From Fervidobacterium pennivorans DSM 9078 (GTDB taxonomy: Bacteria; Thermotogota; Thermotogae; Thermotogales; Fervidobacteriaceae), in assembly GCF_000235405.2 (NCBI RefSeq), contig NC_017095.1, positions 1,203,501 to 1,267,500 on the forward strand: 64,000 nt of DNA, written 5' to 3'. How positions within the stretch are numbered: position 1 is the first letter of the stretch; every line of letters starts with the position of its first letter. The notes beneath the pieces are model-generated. The model searched no databases. It saw only the letters and a list, made by a program, of their open reading frames with translations, and had not been told where the DNA came from. Below, in pieces: positions 24,716 to 33,893 of the stretch. A program made the position numbers and the translations under genes.

Positions 24716-27346
24716 TTAATAACCTTCAGTCTGTAGGCTTAGCGAAAACAAAGACAAAGGAAGACCATGTGGTGATGAATTGAGACCTATGTAAAACAAG
24801 AATTCCTGATTTTCCCCTACAGGTTTAGTCAATTCTGAGAACGGCGCAAATATACCTACAGAAGGATAAAGTTTCAATCCTTGCATGTACATTTCCACAA
24901 AGAAGTGAGTGTATATACCGTGTTGGAGTATAGTCTCGACCGATGGATTCGTAACACCGAGCGTAATTCCGCTATTTCTCAGATAAATAGCGTTCCTAAA
25001 AAGAAACGCATTATCTGTGAATAGAGTAGAGGCTATTGACATATCATAGCTTGCCTTCTCTGGCTGGTTTAAGTTGAGAGCAACTTTACCTTCAAATGTT
25101 GTAGACTTTGTAAGTGCGATATCCACTAATCCTGCGATAAAGAAATTAGACTTTATCTTCTCTGGGTCAAAGAGGTCCTCAAGCTTGTCATTGCTTAACA
25201 ACCCAAAAACCTGAACATTATATGGCATTCCAAAAGCATATGATGAAACCAAAAGTCCAAATCCAATATTGTTCAGATAAACTACTGGGACATTTGCAGT
25301 GAACAAACTAAAAACAGAATCAAACAAACCTATGTCCTTGGTCTTGAAACTAAACGTCAGATAACCGTAAACATCTGTTATTGGACTCAACGCGAACCCG
25401 CCAAGTCTGAGCATGCCGGTAAGACTGTAATCGTTCGTTGGATAGTAGTAGCTTGCAGATAGCTGGTAATTATCCTTCATCGTAAGCCAGCTCATATACT
25501 GAGAATAGGTCATATCAAACAACGTATCGGTCAGTATGAAATCAAACACTGGCGTTAAGACCAAAAACGTGTCATTTTCAATATTAGCAAATGTGAATAT
25601 AATATAACCTCTGTGTATATCGTTTTCAATATCATATTCGTAAATAGGTATCCAAGTGAGTGGTTTCGTCATTTTCTGAATTCTAAACGAAATTTCAGAA
25701 CCATACTGATATTTCTTGTCTTGGAACTTGAATACTGGTTCGTATCTGACCAAACTCACTTCTTCTTTCTGTGCCCTTATTTTATAAACCCCCGTTCCTG
25801 TGTTTACCGAGTATGGAATGTAGCTTACGTAATATAACTCGTCTTTGTCGATTACAAAATCGTATACGAGGAGATTCTCACCTAGTTTGTAAAGCTTTCC
25901 CTCGGCTAAATCGTAATAGTAAGGATTTACATACTTCCCATCTACTCTTGTAAAGAGCAAGCCATTTCCCCAAAGTCTCACATAAGGACCTTTCATGGCA
26001 TCGTCTTCTAAGACAACCGTGTTTTTAGTTACCAAGTCGTACACTATTATTTCATAATCAGAAGTAAGCATTGCCAACTTGCCATTATCTACATCCATGT
26101 AAGTAATGTATTTCTCTATGGACAGTTCCAAACCTTGCCCAGAAACTCTCGTTTTCATTTTCTTAGCATCGTATTGTGCAATATATAGATACCCATCATC
26201 TACATCAAATGCAGAAATATTGCCCTTAGCTATCAGCTTATTCGAAGTAATCTCCCAAATTTGGTTTTCATATTTTCCAAAATTTTCAGCCTTTGTGAGA
26301 ACATAAGTTTTGTCTTTATCGTATTTGATATCTAACGCAATTACTGTTTTGCTTCCTTGTTCTTTACCATCTTTACTTAAGAAAACAAGCCTTGGATTGA
26401 CACTACCAATATAAGATGTTGCTGGACCAAATTCTACACAATACACCCCTAACTTCTCACCCAAAAGGTCTAACTTATATATCTTCGCGTTTGGCGCCTT
26501 GTATATCAAATCTCCTTCCGAGTAATTCAACTTCATCAACGACCTTATCCAATCTGTGTAGAGTTCGTCAAATGGTTTACCAAAAACCTTCTCAAAAATA
26601 TCTTTGTACTTTAACCCTATTTCAACATCTGGAAGAATTGTGGACGTTAACGCTATATATCTCTTCATCTTCTCAATACCGTAAGAGTCAACCAAGTATT
26701 TATAGAAACCTGCCGTGAAGTTATAGTAAAGTTGCCCTCCTCTAAAGTCATCAGGCGGCATGATTTCCTTGTAGGTAAAAGATGGAAAGTTTTGTATGGT
26801 ATAGTAATATAACCCATCAGAAACATACGGATTGTTCAACCTTCCAGAATTCTTTGAAAACGCACTTTCAGCAAATACCGTTGTTCCTTCTCCAAATGGT
26901 CCGTTCATCTGAGGCAAATACGGAAATCCCATTAAAATACTCACAAGCTGCGTAAACTCATCTTGATATGTAAGATGCACCATATGTGTGAATTCGTGGA
27001 TAATCAAATACGTATACCAGTCCTCAAGAGGAAGTTCGAAACTTATCCAGCTTTCAGGTGGCCACATGTACAATGTTATCGTTCTGTGAAATAGAGGATT
27101 TGTAAAACCATTACTAACGGTTCCTTTGTCTTGTAAAATTATCGTGATCCTTCCAGGGTCGTTGCCAATCAGTTCAATAACCTGTTGCCTAACGTTTTCA
27201 AATATCTTACCTACAAGTTTTGCAGTCTCTTCATATCCTTCTGGAAATAAAACATCACAGTGCTCAAATTGCAAAATCCAGGAAAACATATAATTTGATA
27301 AAAACACAATCATAAAAAACAAGCCCAAGGCAATCCATCTTTTCAA
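24716..27346 (-). CDS. Large envelope protein: HExxH peptidase, propeller-like middle, beta-rich C-terminus (paralogue A)
   Basis: An 876-residue exported protein. The signal peptide (1-22) is followed by a gluzincin-like peptidase domain with HEFTH at 117-121 and a downstream glutamate in FGEGTTVFAES (Glu153 or Glu160) as the likely third zinc ligand. Residues about 280-540 form short beta repeats that look like a propeller (PSVYLSKDGKE-like and YDLVTKNTVVLEDDA motifs). The last 300 residues are strands with alternating polarity (YYYPTNDYSLTGMLRLGGF) and the protein ends in Tyr, as in outer-membrane or toga-associated barrels. A TTG start at 27346 follows GGAGG. Residues 42-457 are almost identical in DNA to paralogue B. 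Catalysis is inferred from the motif. Confidence 0.75.
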   Translation of the reverse strand: MKRWIALGLFFMIVFLSNYMFSWILQFEHCDVLFPEGYEETAKLVGKIFENVRQQVIELIGNDPGRITIILQDKGTVSNGFTNPLFHRTITLYMWPPESWISFELPLEDWYTYLIIHEFTHMVHLTYQDEFTQLVSILMGFPYLPQMNGPFGEGTTVFAESAFSKNSGRLNNPYVSDGLYYYTIQNFPSFTYKEIMPPDDFRGGQLYYNFTAGFYKYLVDSYGIEKMKRYIALTSTILPDVEIGLKYKDIFEKVFGKPFDELYTDWIRSLMKLNYSEGDLIYKAPNAKIYKLDLLGEKLGVYCVEFGPATSYIGSVNPRLVFLSKDGKEQGSKTVIALDIKYDKDKTYVLTKAENFGKYENQIWEITSNKLIAKGNISAFDVDDGYLYIAQYDAKKMKTRVSGQGLELSIEKYITYMDVDNGKLAMLTSDYEIIVYDLVTKNTVVLEDDAMKGPYVRLWGNGLLFTRVDGKYVNPYYYDLAEGKLYKLGENLLVYDFVIDKDELYYVSYIPYSVNTGTGVYKIRAQKEEVSLVRYEPVFKFQDKKYQYGSEISFRIQKMTKPLTWIPIYEYDIENDIHRGYIIFTFANIENDTFLVLTPVFDFILTDTLFDMTYSQYMSWLTMKDNYQLSASYYYPTNDYSLTGMLRLGGFALSPITDVYGYLTFSFKTKDIGLFDSVFSLFTANVPVVYLNNIGFGLLVSSYAFGMPYNVQVFGLLSNDKLEDLFDPEKIKSNFFIAGLVDIALTKSTTFEGKVALNLNQPEKASYDMSIASTLFTDNAFLFRNAIYLRNSGITLGVTNPSVETILQHGIYTHFFVEMYMQGLKLYPSVGIFAPFSELTKPVGENQEFLFYIGLNSSPHGLPLSLFSLSLQTEGY
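25976..27223 (-). repeat. Near-identical 1.25-kb block shared with 31206-32453
   Basis: The partner of the block at 31206-32453. Only about five base differences were found by eye over 1,248 bases, while flanking coding sequence is clearly diverged. Confidence 0.9.
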
Positions 27347-27690
27347 TGTTCATACCTCCGTATTTACTTAGCTTAATTTTAAAGTGTTCTACTATAAAAT
27401 TGGCTATCAAAAGTCTTTTTGCCACAAAAGATTATATCATAAACTAATGTACGCAATCAATTGTACGCAATCAATCTCAATTAACATAAACCTTCACAAA
27501 AAATCTGGTAATATCATAAAATCTAATTTGCGTTGCACAATTATTGGCTCCCAATTCCTTACAATCAAATTTTTCTATTCTACTAACTATCCTCATTCTT
27601 GTTCGCATTACCCAAAGTTCAGTTGATATAACACAAAAGTAGGTTGTGTTTATTAATCAAGCCTGTTTCAATTACTTACTCACATGTAGT
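27347..27690. other. Gene-free AT-rich stretch with a short tandem repeat
   Basis: No coding region is supported. It holds two adjacent copies of TGTACGCAATCAAT (27448-27461, 27462-27475). The 5' leader and promoter of the envelope protein at 24716-27346 must lie in its left part, but no consensus boxes stand out. Confidence 0.5.
27448..27475. repeat. Tandem 14-bp repeat
   Basis: Two exact adjacent copies of TGTACGCAATCAAT in an AT-rich gene-free stretch. Confidence 0.8.
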
Positions 27691-27691
27691 A

Positions 27692-27733
27692 CAAAAAACC
27701 TCCTTTGGGAAGAGTGAGAATTCCCAAAGGAGG
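27692..27733 (-). terminator. Terminator of the C39-like lipoprotein gene
   Basis: Perfect 13-bp stem CCTCCTTTGGGAA/TTCCCAAAGGAGG (27699-27711 with 27721-27733), followed on the minus strand by six T. Confidence 0.85.
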
Positions 27734-27772
27734 TGCGAAGACTTTGCAATTAACTTTTATAGTTATATAGAA

Positions 27773-29203
27773 TTATCTGAAATAATGGTACAAAATCAAA
27801 CCATCTCCATCATCAGTAGATGCCCACTCAAAATTATCCTTGGAATATTTTACAAATTTTCCACTTCCACCAAGGTATCCACCATATTTAACTTGGTTCC
27901 AAACACCGGCAGGGTCGTTACAAATGTAATTTGTACCATCAAAGGCTAAAACTACCATCACATGACCCGAGCGTGTATACCAACCTTGAATAATTACAGG
28001 ACCTCTTTGTAACTCCGCTCTCAAATCTGCAGCAGTACCAAGCTTTGTATACATCCTAACACTAGAACCTTTTTCTCTGGCAATTGTGTTAAATACATAA
28101 TCTAACCCTGCAGCATCGTAAACTGGTCCTCCGAACCTGCTAATAAGATAATCTGGGGTCCTTGACCAGCCACCTGTATTCACCCCTGGCTTTGTGATTC
28201 CAAAATAATCCAACATCATTGCTACAGAGGTTAAATTACACGTACTACCAGGATAGGCATAATTACTGTACTGATTATAATACGGAACGTTCGGGATTAT
28301 GCTTTGATTTTCGACATTGTCAGCATTCTTTCCTGTTCTTTCTGCTAATAATATACCTCCTTTTCTGTCGTAGACCCTTATCCTTGTGTAGATAGAACCT
28401 GGTTGATTGAAAACTATGTTGAAAGTTACCCTTTGCGATGTCTGACCACTTCCAAGTGTTACATTACCCTCGGCTACTTTCCATGAACCATAGCTTCTAT
28501 CTATGTACACTTCCACAAAATATGGTCTATTTACCTTCACGTAGTTGGTTTCGCTAAGTAATACCTCTAACTGTTCCGTTTCATTGACTCTCAACGGATA
28601 ACTTGTGTACAAAATTGAGCTTATTTGAGGTGTTGGAGAGGAAATATAATCTTCATACATTCCAATTCTTTGGACAAGCAAAGTTCCACCAGGTCTATCA
28701 TACACCTTTACCCTTGTGTACAAAGCACCTGGAGTGCTAAACCTAACCGAGAAACCAACATAGCCACCTATGGAATCTTTTGGAATTGTTATATACCCTT
28801 CCGCTATTTTGAATTCAGCGTTATTTAAAGCGGGACGAATAGCAAAAACCTCTACAAAGTAAGTTCGTGAAGTATTTGTTTGTGTGGTTTCTTCAATGAA
28901 TATTCTTACATTTTCCTGTTCGCCTACTTTTAATGGTAAAGTGGTGTATTCTATCCTTTTAATAGCAGGAACTGGTAAAGAAGCCAAAACTGACTTATCC
29001 GAAGTTAATTCCATTTCGGTTAAACAGTTTTCTGCGACCTCTTTAATATCTATATCTTGTTTTGTAGTTAGGTCAAAACTTACAACTTCTTCTCCATGTT
29101 CATCTGAAGTTTCTAACGCACTCTTCGTACAACCGGTAAGAACGAAAAACACCAAAACAACCGTTATGAAAAAAATCGAGAGCACAAGTTTTCGACCTTT
29201 CAT
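27773..29203 (-). CDS. Lipoprotein with two Ig-like repeats and a C39/papain-like peptidase domain
   Basis: A 476-residue lipoprotein (ATG at 29203; 29206 also possible). The signal peptide ends with lipobox LTGC. Two repeats of about 100 residues each follow, recognisable by IEYTTLPLKVGE with YTRVKVYDRPGGTLL, and ILYTSYPLRVNE with YTRIRVYDRKGGILL. The C-terminal 150 residues form a papain-fold domain like peptidase C39: VPYYNQYSN, the likely nucleophile Cys in GSTCNLTSVAMMLDYFG, the catalytic His in GHVMVVLAFDG, and NDPAG. It lies between two envelope metallopeptidase paralogues on the same strand. Substrate unknown; peptidase or amidase activity is possible. Confidence 0.8.
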   Translation of the reverse strand: MKGRKLVLSIFFITVVLVFFVLTGCTKSALETSDEHGEEVVSFDLTTKQDIDIKEVAENCLTEMELTSDKSVLASLPVPAIKRIEYTTLPLKVGEQENVRIFIEETTQTNTSRTYFVEVFAIRPALNNAEFKIAEGYITIPKDSIGGYVGFSVRFSTPGALYTRVKVYDRPGGTLLVQRIGMYEDYISSPTPQISSILYTSYPLRVNETEQLEVLLSETNYVKVNRPYFVEVYIDRSYGSWKVAEGNVTLGSGQTSQRVTFNIVFNQPGSIYTRIRVYDRKGGILLAERTGKNADNVENQSIIPNVPYYNQYSNYAYPGSTCNLTSVAMMLDYFGITKPGVNTGGWSRTPDYLISRFGGPVYDAAGLDYVFNTIAREKGSSVRMYTKLGTAADLRAELQRGPVIIQGWYTRSGHVMVVLAFDGTNYICNDPAGVWNQVKYGGYLGGSGKFVKYSKDNFEWASTDDGDGLILYHYFR

Positions 29204-29349
29204 CATATCAACCTCCCTTGTTCAAAGGCGTTTTTAAAATGAACAGATTAAAAAGCGCTTTCCGAAAAATTATTAATAACACCTGTTAGCTCACAGTTAA
29301 AATCTACCGCTTCTCAGTACGTATGATCAATCAAGTTAGCTTGCACTTC

Positions 29350-29448
29350 TTATTGTGGCTCGTAAACCACTTTTTGTGTACAGGCCGTAGAAATCAAAGA
29401 AACTAATACCGCTGCCAGCAAAATAACATAGATAAGAACTTTCTTCAT
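29350..29448 (-). CDS. Small 32-residue lipoprotein
   Basis: This ORF is below the usual length cut-off. It encodes 32 residues with a basic start (MKKVLIY), a hydrophobic core and a lipobox STAC near residue 23, leaving only about ten residues after the lipidated cysteine. AAGGTGGG lies at the right distance before the ATG at 29448, and a candidate promoter (TTGGTT, 17 bases, TATATT) is about 55-85 bases further upstream on the minus strand. The combination of ribosome-binding site, signal and stop position makes it a credible gene, perhaps a lysis- or entericidin-like lipopeptide. Function unknown. Confidence 0.55.
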   Translation of the reverse strand: MKKVLIYVILLAAVLVSLISTACTQKVVYEPQ

Positions 29449-29834
29449 GCTTCCCACCTTCAACTATGAGAAGTTAGCACCATTACTCTGAATATACCGC
29501 AGGAAACAGAATAAACCAATATTATCTTTTCGGTAACGTTACCAATCAATTTTTCCAACAAAAGTATGAAACAATTTACATGAATTATTATATTAATAAA
29601 AACAGGACTTAGAAAAGAAAAAGAATAAAATTTCTATAAAACTATCTTGTATGAGCTTTTAATACGAAAATCTTATTTAGCTGTAAGTTATTGAAATTTA
29701 TTCGCACCATCGCTCTTAGAGAACTTTGAACCGAAGTTTTTGGACACTGGAGCTGCCATTATTGCGTGTTCCAAAGTGTTGTTTACTCTGTTTGACCATT
29801 CGGAACTCATAACAACTTTTGTCCCTTCATAGTC
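29449..29834 (-). other. Gene-free stretch with a coding relic
   Basis: Between the small lipoprotein and the terminator at 29835 no intact gene is visible. On the minus strand 29688-29834 stays open for 48 codons and reads like the C-terminus of a protein (GTKVVMSSEWSNRVNNTLEH, stop at 29688), without any usable start outside the hairpin region. It is best treated as a relic of an unidentified gene. Confidence 0.35.
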
Positions 29835-29887
29835 AAAAAAACCCCCGTTGATGGTTTTACTATACCATTTCGGGGGTGTTTTTTTGG
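29835..29887. terminator. Terminator after envelope paralogue B
   Basis: Long hairpin with outer stem ACCCCCG/CGGGGGT and inner ATGGT/ACCAT, flanked by A7 and T7, so it can work in both directions. Confidence 0.8.
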
Positions 29888-29948
29888 TCCACGTTTTAGT
29901 CTAGTATGAAACACTTTTTCTAATAATAAGAAATCAAGTTGGTTGCTT

Positions 29949-32573
29949 TTATTCTACAGTAGTACCAAAAATCATTTGGGGTAATCCATGTGGTGATGTA
30001 TTTATTCCTATGTAAAACAAATATTTAAGCGTATTATCTTCACTAAATAACTCACTAAACGGTACAAATAAACCAACTGACGGATAAACTTTTAGACCTT
30101 GCACGTAACTTTCAACAAATAAATGTCCATAAATCCCATGTAAAATCGTCCCAGTATTACCATCTAAAACAAGCGGATTGGCAACACCAAGAGTTAACCC
30201 ACTATTTCGCACTAAAATCATGTTTCCAAATAAGAATGCATTATCTGTAAAGAGTGTTTTTGCTATCGAAACATCGTATGAAGCTAAGTCGAGTGAGTCA
30301 ACTTTTATTGTTGTTTGTGCTTCAAACGTAGTATCTCTCCCAAGTGCCATACCTAAGTAACAATATGTAAAAAGATTGGAAAGCAATTTATCAGTACTGA
30401 ACAACTCTTGGATTTTATCATTGCTCAAAAGCATGAAAACTTGTGCTTTATAAGGTATTTCAAATAAGTACGATGTAGCCAAAACCCCTGCCCCTATGTT
30501 ATTCTTATAGACCCCTGGAACACTTAAGCCAAACAGGTTAAATGCTGAATCAAGAAGTCCTATGTCTTTACTTTTGAAGCCAAAAGTAAAATATCCGTAC
30601 AAATCAGTTATTGGGCTCAAACTAAATCCGCCAATCTTCAGCATTCCACTGAGATTGTAATCGCTCGTTGGATAATAATAGCTTACTAATAGTTCGTACG
30701 TGTCTTTCATTGTAAACCAACTTACATACTGAGAGTATGTTAAATTAAAATCAGTGTCTGTAAGCTTCAAATCAAATATCGGCGTAACTATCAAAAATGT
30801 ATCATTTTCGATATTCCCAAATGTGAATATCATATATCCTCTGTGCTCGTCGCTGTCAATATTGTATTCATACATGGGTATCCAAGTAAGAGGTTTTATC
30901 ATCTTTTCGATTCTAAACGATAATTCAGAACCGGACTTAAACTCTTTATCGATAAATTCATACTTGTACTCGTATTTTACTAAGTTACTTTCTGTTTTTA
31001 CAATTTTAGATTTGTAAACACCTGTTCCCGTATTGAGTGAGTATGGTATATAACTCACATAGTAAATATCTTCACCTTCAATTGCGAAATCATATACTAA
31101 CATGTCTTCACCAAGTTTGTAAAGTCTCATCTCAGTTAAATCGTAGTAGTAAGGATTTACATATTTTCCGTCCACTCTTGTAAACAGCAAGCCATTTCCC
31201 CAAAATCTCACATAAGGACCTTTCATGGCATCGTCTTCTAAGACAACCGTGTTTTTAGTTACCAAGTCGTACACTATTATTTCATAATCAGAAGTAAGCA
31301 TTGCCAACTTGCCATTATTTACATCCATGTAAGCAACGTATTTCTCTATGGACAGTTCCAAACCTTGCCCAGAAACTCTCGTTTTCATTTTCTTAGCATC
31401 GTATTGTGCAATATATAGATACCCATCATCTACATCAAATGCAGAAATATTGCCCTTAGCTATCAGCTTATTCGAAGTAATCTCCCAAATTTGGTTTTCA
31501 TATTTTCCAAAATTTTCAGCCTTTGTGAGAACATAAGTTTTGTCTTTATCGTATTTGATATCTAACGCAATTACTGTTTTGCTTCCTTGTTCTTTACCAT
31601 CTTTACTTAAGAAAACAAGCCTTGGATTGACACTACCAATATAAGATGTTGCTGGACCAAATTCTACACAATACACCCCTAACTTCTCACCCAAAAGGTC
31701 TAACTTATATATCTTCGCGTTTGGCGCCTTGTATATCAAATCTCCTTCCGAGTAATTCAACTTCATCAACGACCTTATCCAATCTGTGTAGAGTTCGTCA
31801 AATGGTTTACCAAAAACCTTCTCAAAAATATCTCTGTACTTTAACCCTATTTCAACATCTGGAAGAATTGTGGACGTTAACGCTATATATCTCTTCATCT
31901 TCTCAATACCGTAAGAGTCAACCAAGTATTTATAGAACCCTGCCGTGAAGTTATAGTAAAGTTGCCCTCCTCTAAAGTCATCAGGCGGCATGATTTCCTT
32001 GTAGGTAAAAGATGGAAAGTTTTGTATGGTATAGTAATATAACCCATCAGAAACATACGGATTGTTCAACCTTCCAGAATTCTTTGAAAACGCACTTTCA
32101 GCAAATACCGTTGTTCCTTCTCCAAATGGTCCGTTCATCTGAGGCAAATACGGAAATCCCATTAAAATACTCACAAGCTGCGTAAACTCATCTTGATATG
32201 TAAGATGCACCATATGTGTGAATTCGTGGATAATCAAATACGTATACCAGTCCTCAAGAGGAAGTTCGAAACTTATCCAGCTTTCAGGTGGCCACATGTA
32301 CAATGTTATCGTTCTGTGAAATAGAGGATTTGTAAAACCATTACTAACGGTTCCTTTGTCTTGTAAAATTATCGTGATCCTTCCAGGGTCGTTGCCAATC
32401 AGTTCAATAACCTGTTGCCTAACGTTTTCAAATATCTTACCTACAAGTTTTGCGTTTTCCTCGTATCCTTCTGGATAAACTATGTCGGCGTGTTCAAAGT
32501 GGAGAACTCCAGACAAAGCAACAGCAGAAACAAATGTCAAGAAAAATGCCAAAACCAAAAAGCTCTTTTTCAC
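29949..32573 (-). CDS. Large envelope protein: HExxH peptidase, propeller-like middle, beta-rich C-terminus (paralogue B)
   Basis: An 874-residue paralogue of the protein at 24716-27346. The GTG at 32573 is chosen because GGGGGTGAAG precedes it and it produces a clean signal peptide (KKSFLVLAFFLTFVSAVA); the in-frame ATG at 32627 would put 18 extra residues before it. The HEFTH zinc motif and downstream FGEG are kept. DNA 31206-32453 is nearly identical to 25976-27223 in paralogue A (about five differences by eye), while both the signal region and the C-terminal beta-rich 400 residues have diverged. It is likely an envelope metalloprotease or surface protein; activity is inferred. Confidence 0.75.
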   Translation of the reverse strand: MKKSFLVLAFFLTFVSAVALSGVLHFEHADIVYPEGYEENAKLVGKIFENVRQQVIELIGNDPGRITIILQDKGTVSNGFTNPLFHRTITLYMWPPESWISFELPLEDWYTYLIIHEFTHMVHLTYQDEFTQLVSILMGFPYLPQMNGPFGEGTTVFAESAFSKNSGRLNNPYVSDGLYYYTIQNFPSFTYKEIMPPDDFRGGQLYYNFTAGFYKYLVDSYGIEKMKRYIALTSTILPDVEIGLKYRDIFEKVFGKPFDELYTDWIRSLMKLNYSEGDLIYKAPNAKIYKLDLLGEKLGVYCVEFGPATSYIGSVNPRLVFLSKDGKEQGSKTVIALDIKYDKDKTYVLTKAENFGKYENQIWEITSNKLIAKGNISAFDVDDGYLYIAQYDAKKMKTRVSGQGLELSIEKYVAYMDVNNGKLAMLTSDYEIIVYDLVTKNTVVLEDDAMKGPYVRFWGNGLLFTRVDGKYVNPYYYDLTEMRLYKLGEDMLVYDFAIEGEDIYYVSYIPYSLNTGTGVYKSKIVKTESNLVKYEYKYEFIDKEFKSGSELSFRIEKMIKPLTWIPMYEYNIDSDEHRGYMIFTFGNIENDTFLIVTPIFDLKLTDTDFNLTYSQYVSWFTMKDTYELLVSYYYPTSDYNLSGMLKIGGFSLSPITDLYGYFTFGFKSKDIGLLDSAFNLFGLSVPGVYKNNIGAGVLATSYLFEIPYKAQVFMLLSNDKIQELFSTDKLLSNLFTYCYLGMALGRDTTFEAQTTIKVDSLDLASYDVSIAKTLFTDNAFLFGNMILVRNSGLTLGVANPLVLDGNTGTILHGIYGHLFVESYVQGLKVYPSVGLFVPFSELFSEDNTLKYLFYIGINTSPHGLPQMIFGTTVE
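31206..32453 (-). repeat. Near-identical 1.25-kb block shared with 25976-27223
   Basis: Aligned with a constant offset of 5230 bases, the two blocks differ at only about five positions, with sharp falls in identity at both ends. The block codes for the peptidase and first propeller-like part of both paralogues. Confidence 0.9.
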
Positions 32574-32691
32574 AAGCTTCACCCCCAATATATATAAACC
32601 ATATTTCATATTTTCCTCCATAAACATTTTATCACATTATCATTTTTCTGCATCTGGCCAAAGTAAACAACAAGTGATACATAGAAACAAC

Positions 32692-32718
32692 AAAAAAGCG
32701 GCTCTTTCGAGCCGCTTT
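32692..32718 (-). terminator. Terminator of the rplK-rplA operon
   Basis: 10-bp stem AAAGCGGCTC/GAGCCGCTTT (32695-32704 with 32709-32718) with six T on the minus strand. It repeats, in inverted orientation, the terminator at 24661-24689. Confidence 0.85.
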
Positions 32719-32736
32719 CGTTTGCTATTTTTACTA

Positions 32737-33444
32737 TTATTTCCTACCCTCTGCAAGAGTGTTGAGATCAAGTTTTATTCCAGGTCCCATTGTGGAAGCA
32801 ATAACTGCTTTCTTTATAAAGTTACCCTTCACACCTGCCGGTCTGAGAGCAAGAATCTGTTCGTAAGCAGATTTTATGTTTTCTTTGAGTTTTTCTGAGT
32901 CAAATGAAGCTTTTCCAACTGGTATGTGTATATTTCCTGTCTTATCTGTTCTAACCTCGACTTTACCCTTTTTGAACTCAGAGACCGCAGATGCAACATC
33001 ATCTGTAACTGTTCCTGTTTTTGGATTCGGCATTAATCCTCTTGGACCAAGGACCTTACCGAGCTTACCAATAACCTTCATCATATCTGGAGTTGCGATT
33101 GCAACATCGAAATCAAAGAATCCTTCGTTAGCAATTTTGTCAGCAAGTTCTTCTGCTCCAACGTAATCTGCACCTGCTTGTTTTGCTTCCTCTGCCTTGT
33201 CTCCCTTTGCAAAAACCAAAACTCTTACAGTCTTACCTGTTCCGTGTGGAAGGCTAATTGTACTTCTTATATTCTGCTCACTTTTTCTGTAGTCAATGTT
33301 CGTCTTTACGTGAAGTTCCACCGTTTCATCGAACTTTGCCGTCGCTGTCTTTTTTACAAGCTCTACTGCTTCGTCAAGTGGATAAGATTTTTCTCTATCT
33401 ACGAGTTTTCTTACTTCATTGTACCTCTTGGAGTGTTTAGGCAT
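32737..33444 (-). CDS. rplA: 50S ribosomal protein L1
   Basis: A 235-residue L1 with the standard opening [16 protein letters not shown], the central [17 protein letters not shown] and a C-terminal [21 protein letters not shown]1 binds 23S rRNA at the stalk that releases tRNA, and in many bacteria represses its own operon. It follows rplK by 23 bases. Unusually, the operon ends here: a strong terminator follows and the next gene is an envelope protein, whereas rplJ-rplL-rpoB-rpoC normally come next. Confidence 0.97.
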   Translation of the reverse strand: MPKHSKRYNEVRKLVDREKSYPLDEAVELVKKTATAKFDETVELHVKTNIDYRKSEQNIRSTISLPHGTGKTVRVLVFAKGDKAEEAKQAGADYVGAEELADKIANEGFFDFDVAIATPDMMKVIGKLGKVLGPRGLMPNPKTGTVTDDVASAVSEFKKGKVEVRTDKTGNIHIPVGKASFDSEKLKENIKSAYEQILALRPAGVKGNFIKKAVIASTMGPGIKLDLNTLAEGRK

Positions 33445-33467
33445 GTGTGAGCCTCCTCCTTTCCGCT

Positions 33468-33893
33468 TCAGTCTACAACTTCCAGACCCATGCTGCGAGC
33501 TGTTCCTTCGATTATTCTCATCGCAGCTTCAATGTCGTTTGCATTGAGGTCTGGCATCTTGAGTTCAGCAATTTCTCTGATTTGTTGCCTTGTCACTTTT
33601 CCAACAATCTTCCTCTTCGGTTCCGGCGAACCTGAGTTGATTTTCGCTGCCCTCTTCAGTAAGAAGCTGGCAGGAGGAGTCTTCGTGACGAACGTAAATG
33701 ACCTGTCATCGTAAACAGTAACGATGACTGGTATTAGCAATCCAGCCTTATCAGCCGTGACTGCGTTGAACTTCTTACAGAATTCCATCAAGTTAACTCC
33801 TCTTTGACCCAATGCAGGACCTACTGGAGGAGCTGGCGTTGCTTTTCCGGCTTCGAGCACAAGCCTAACCTGTGCTACTACTTTCTTTGCCAT
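33468..33893 (-). CDS. rplK: 50S ribosomal protein L11
   Basis: A 141-residue L11 with the family hallmarks [40 protein letters not shown] and the C-terminal rRNA-binding domain with [14 protein letters not shown]. It forms the GTPase-associated centre with 23S rRNA. It is located between nusG and rplA in the usual secE-nusG-rplK-rplA order and shares a transcript with them. The ribosome-binding site is GGGAGGT. Confidence 0.97.
   Translation of the reverse strand: MAKKVVAQVRLVLEAGKATPAPPVGPALGQRGVNLMEFCKKFNAVTADKAGLLIPVIVTVYDDRSFTFVTKTPPASFLLKRAAKINSGSPEPKRKIVGKVTRQQIREIAELKMPDLNANDIEAAMRIIEGTARSMGLEVVD

Noticed and set aside
25976-32453. Insertion sequence or transposon at the large repeat
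   Set aside because: No terminal inverted repeats, target duplication or transposase border the repeated block, and it is wholly inside reading frames.
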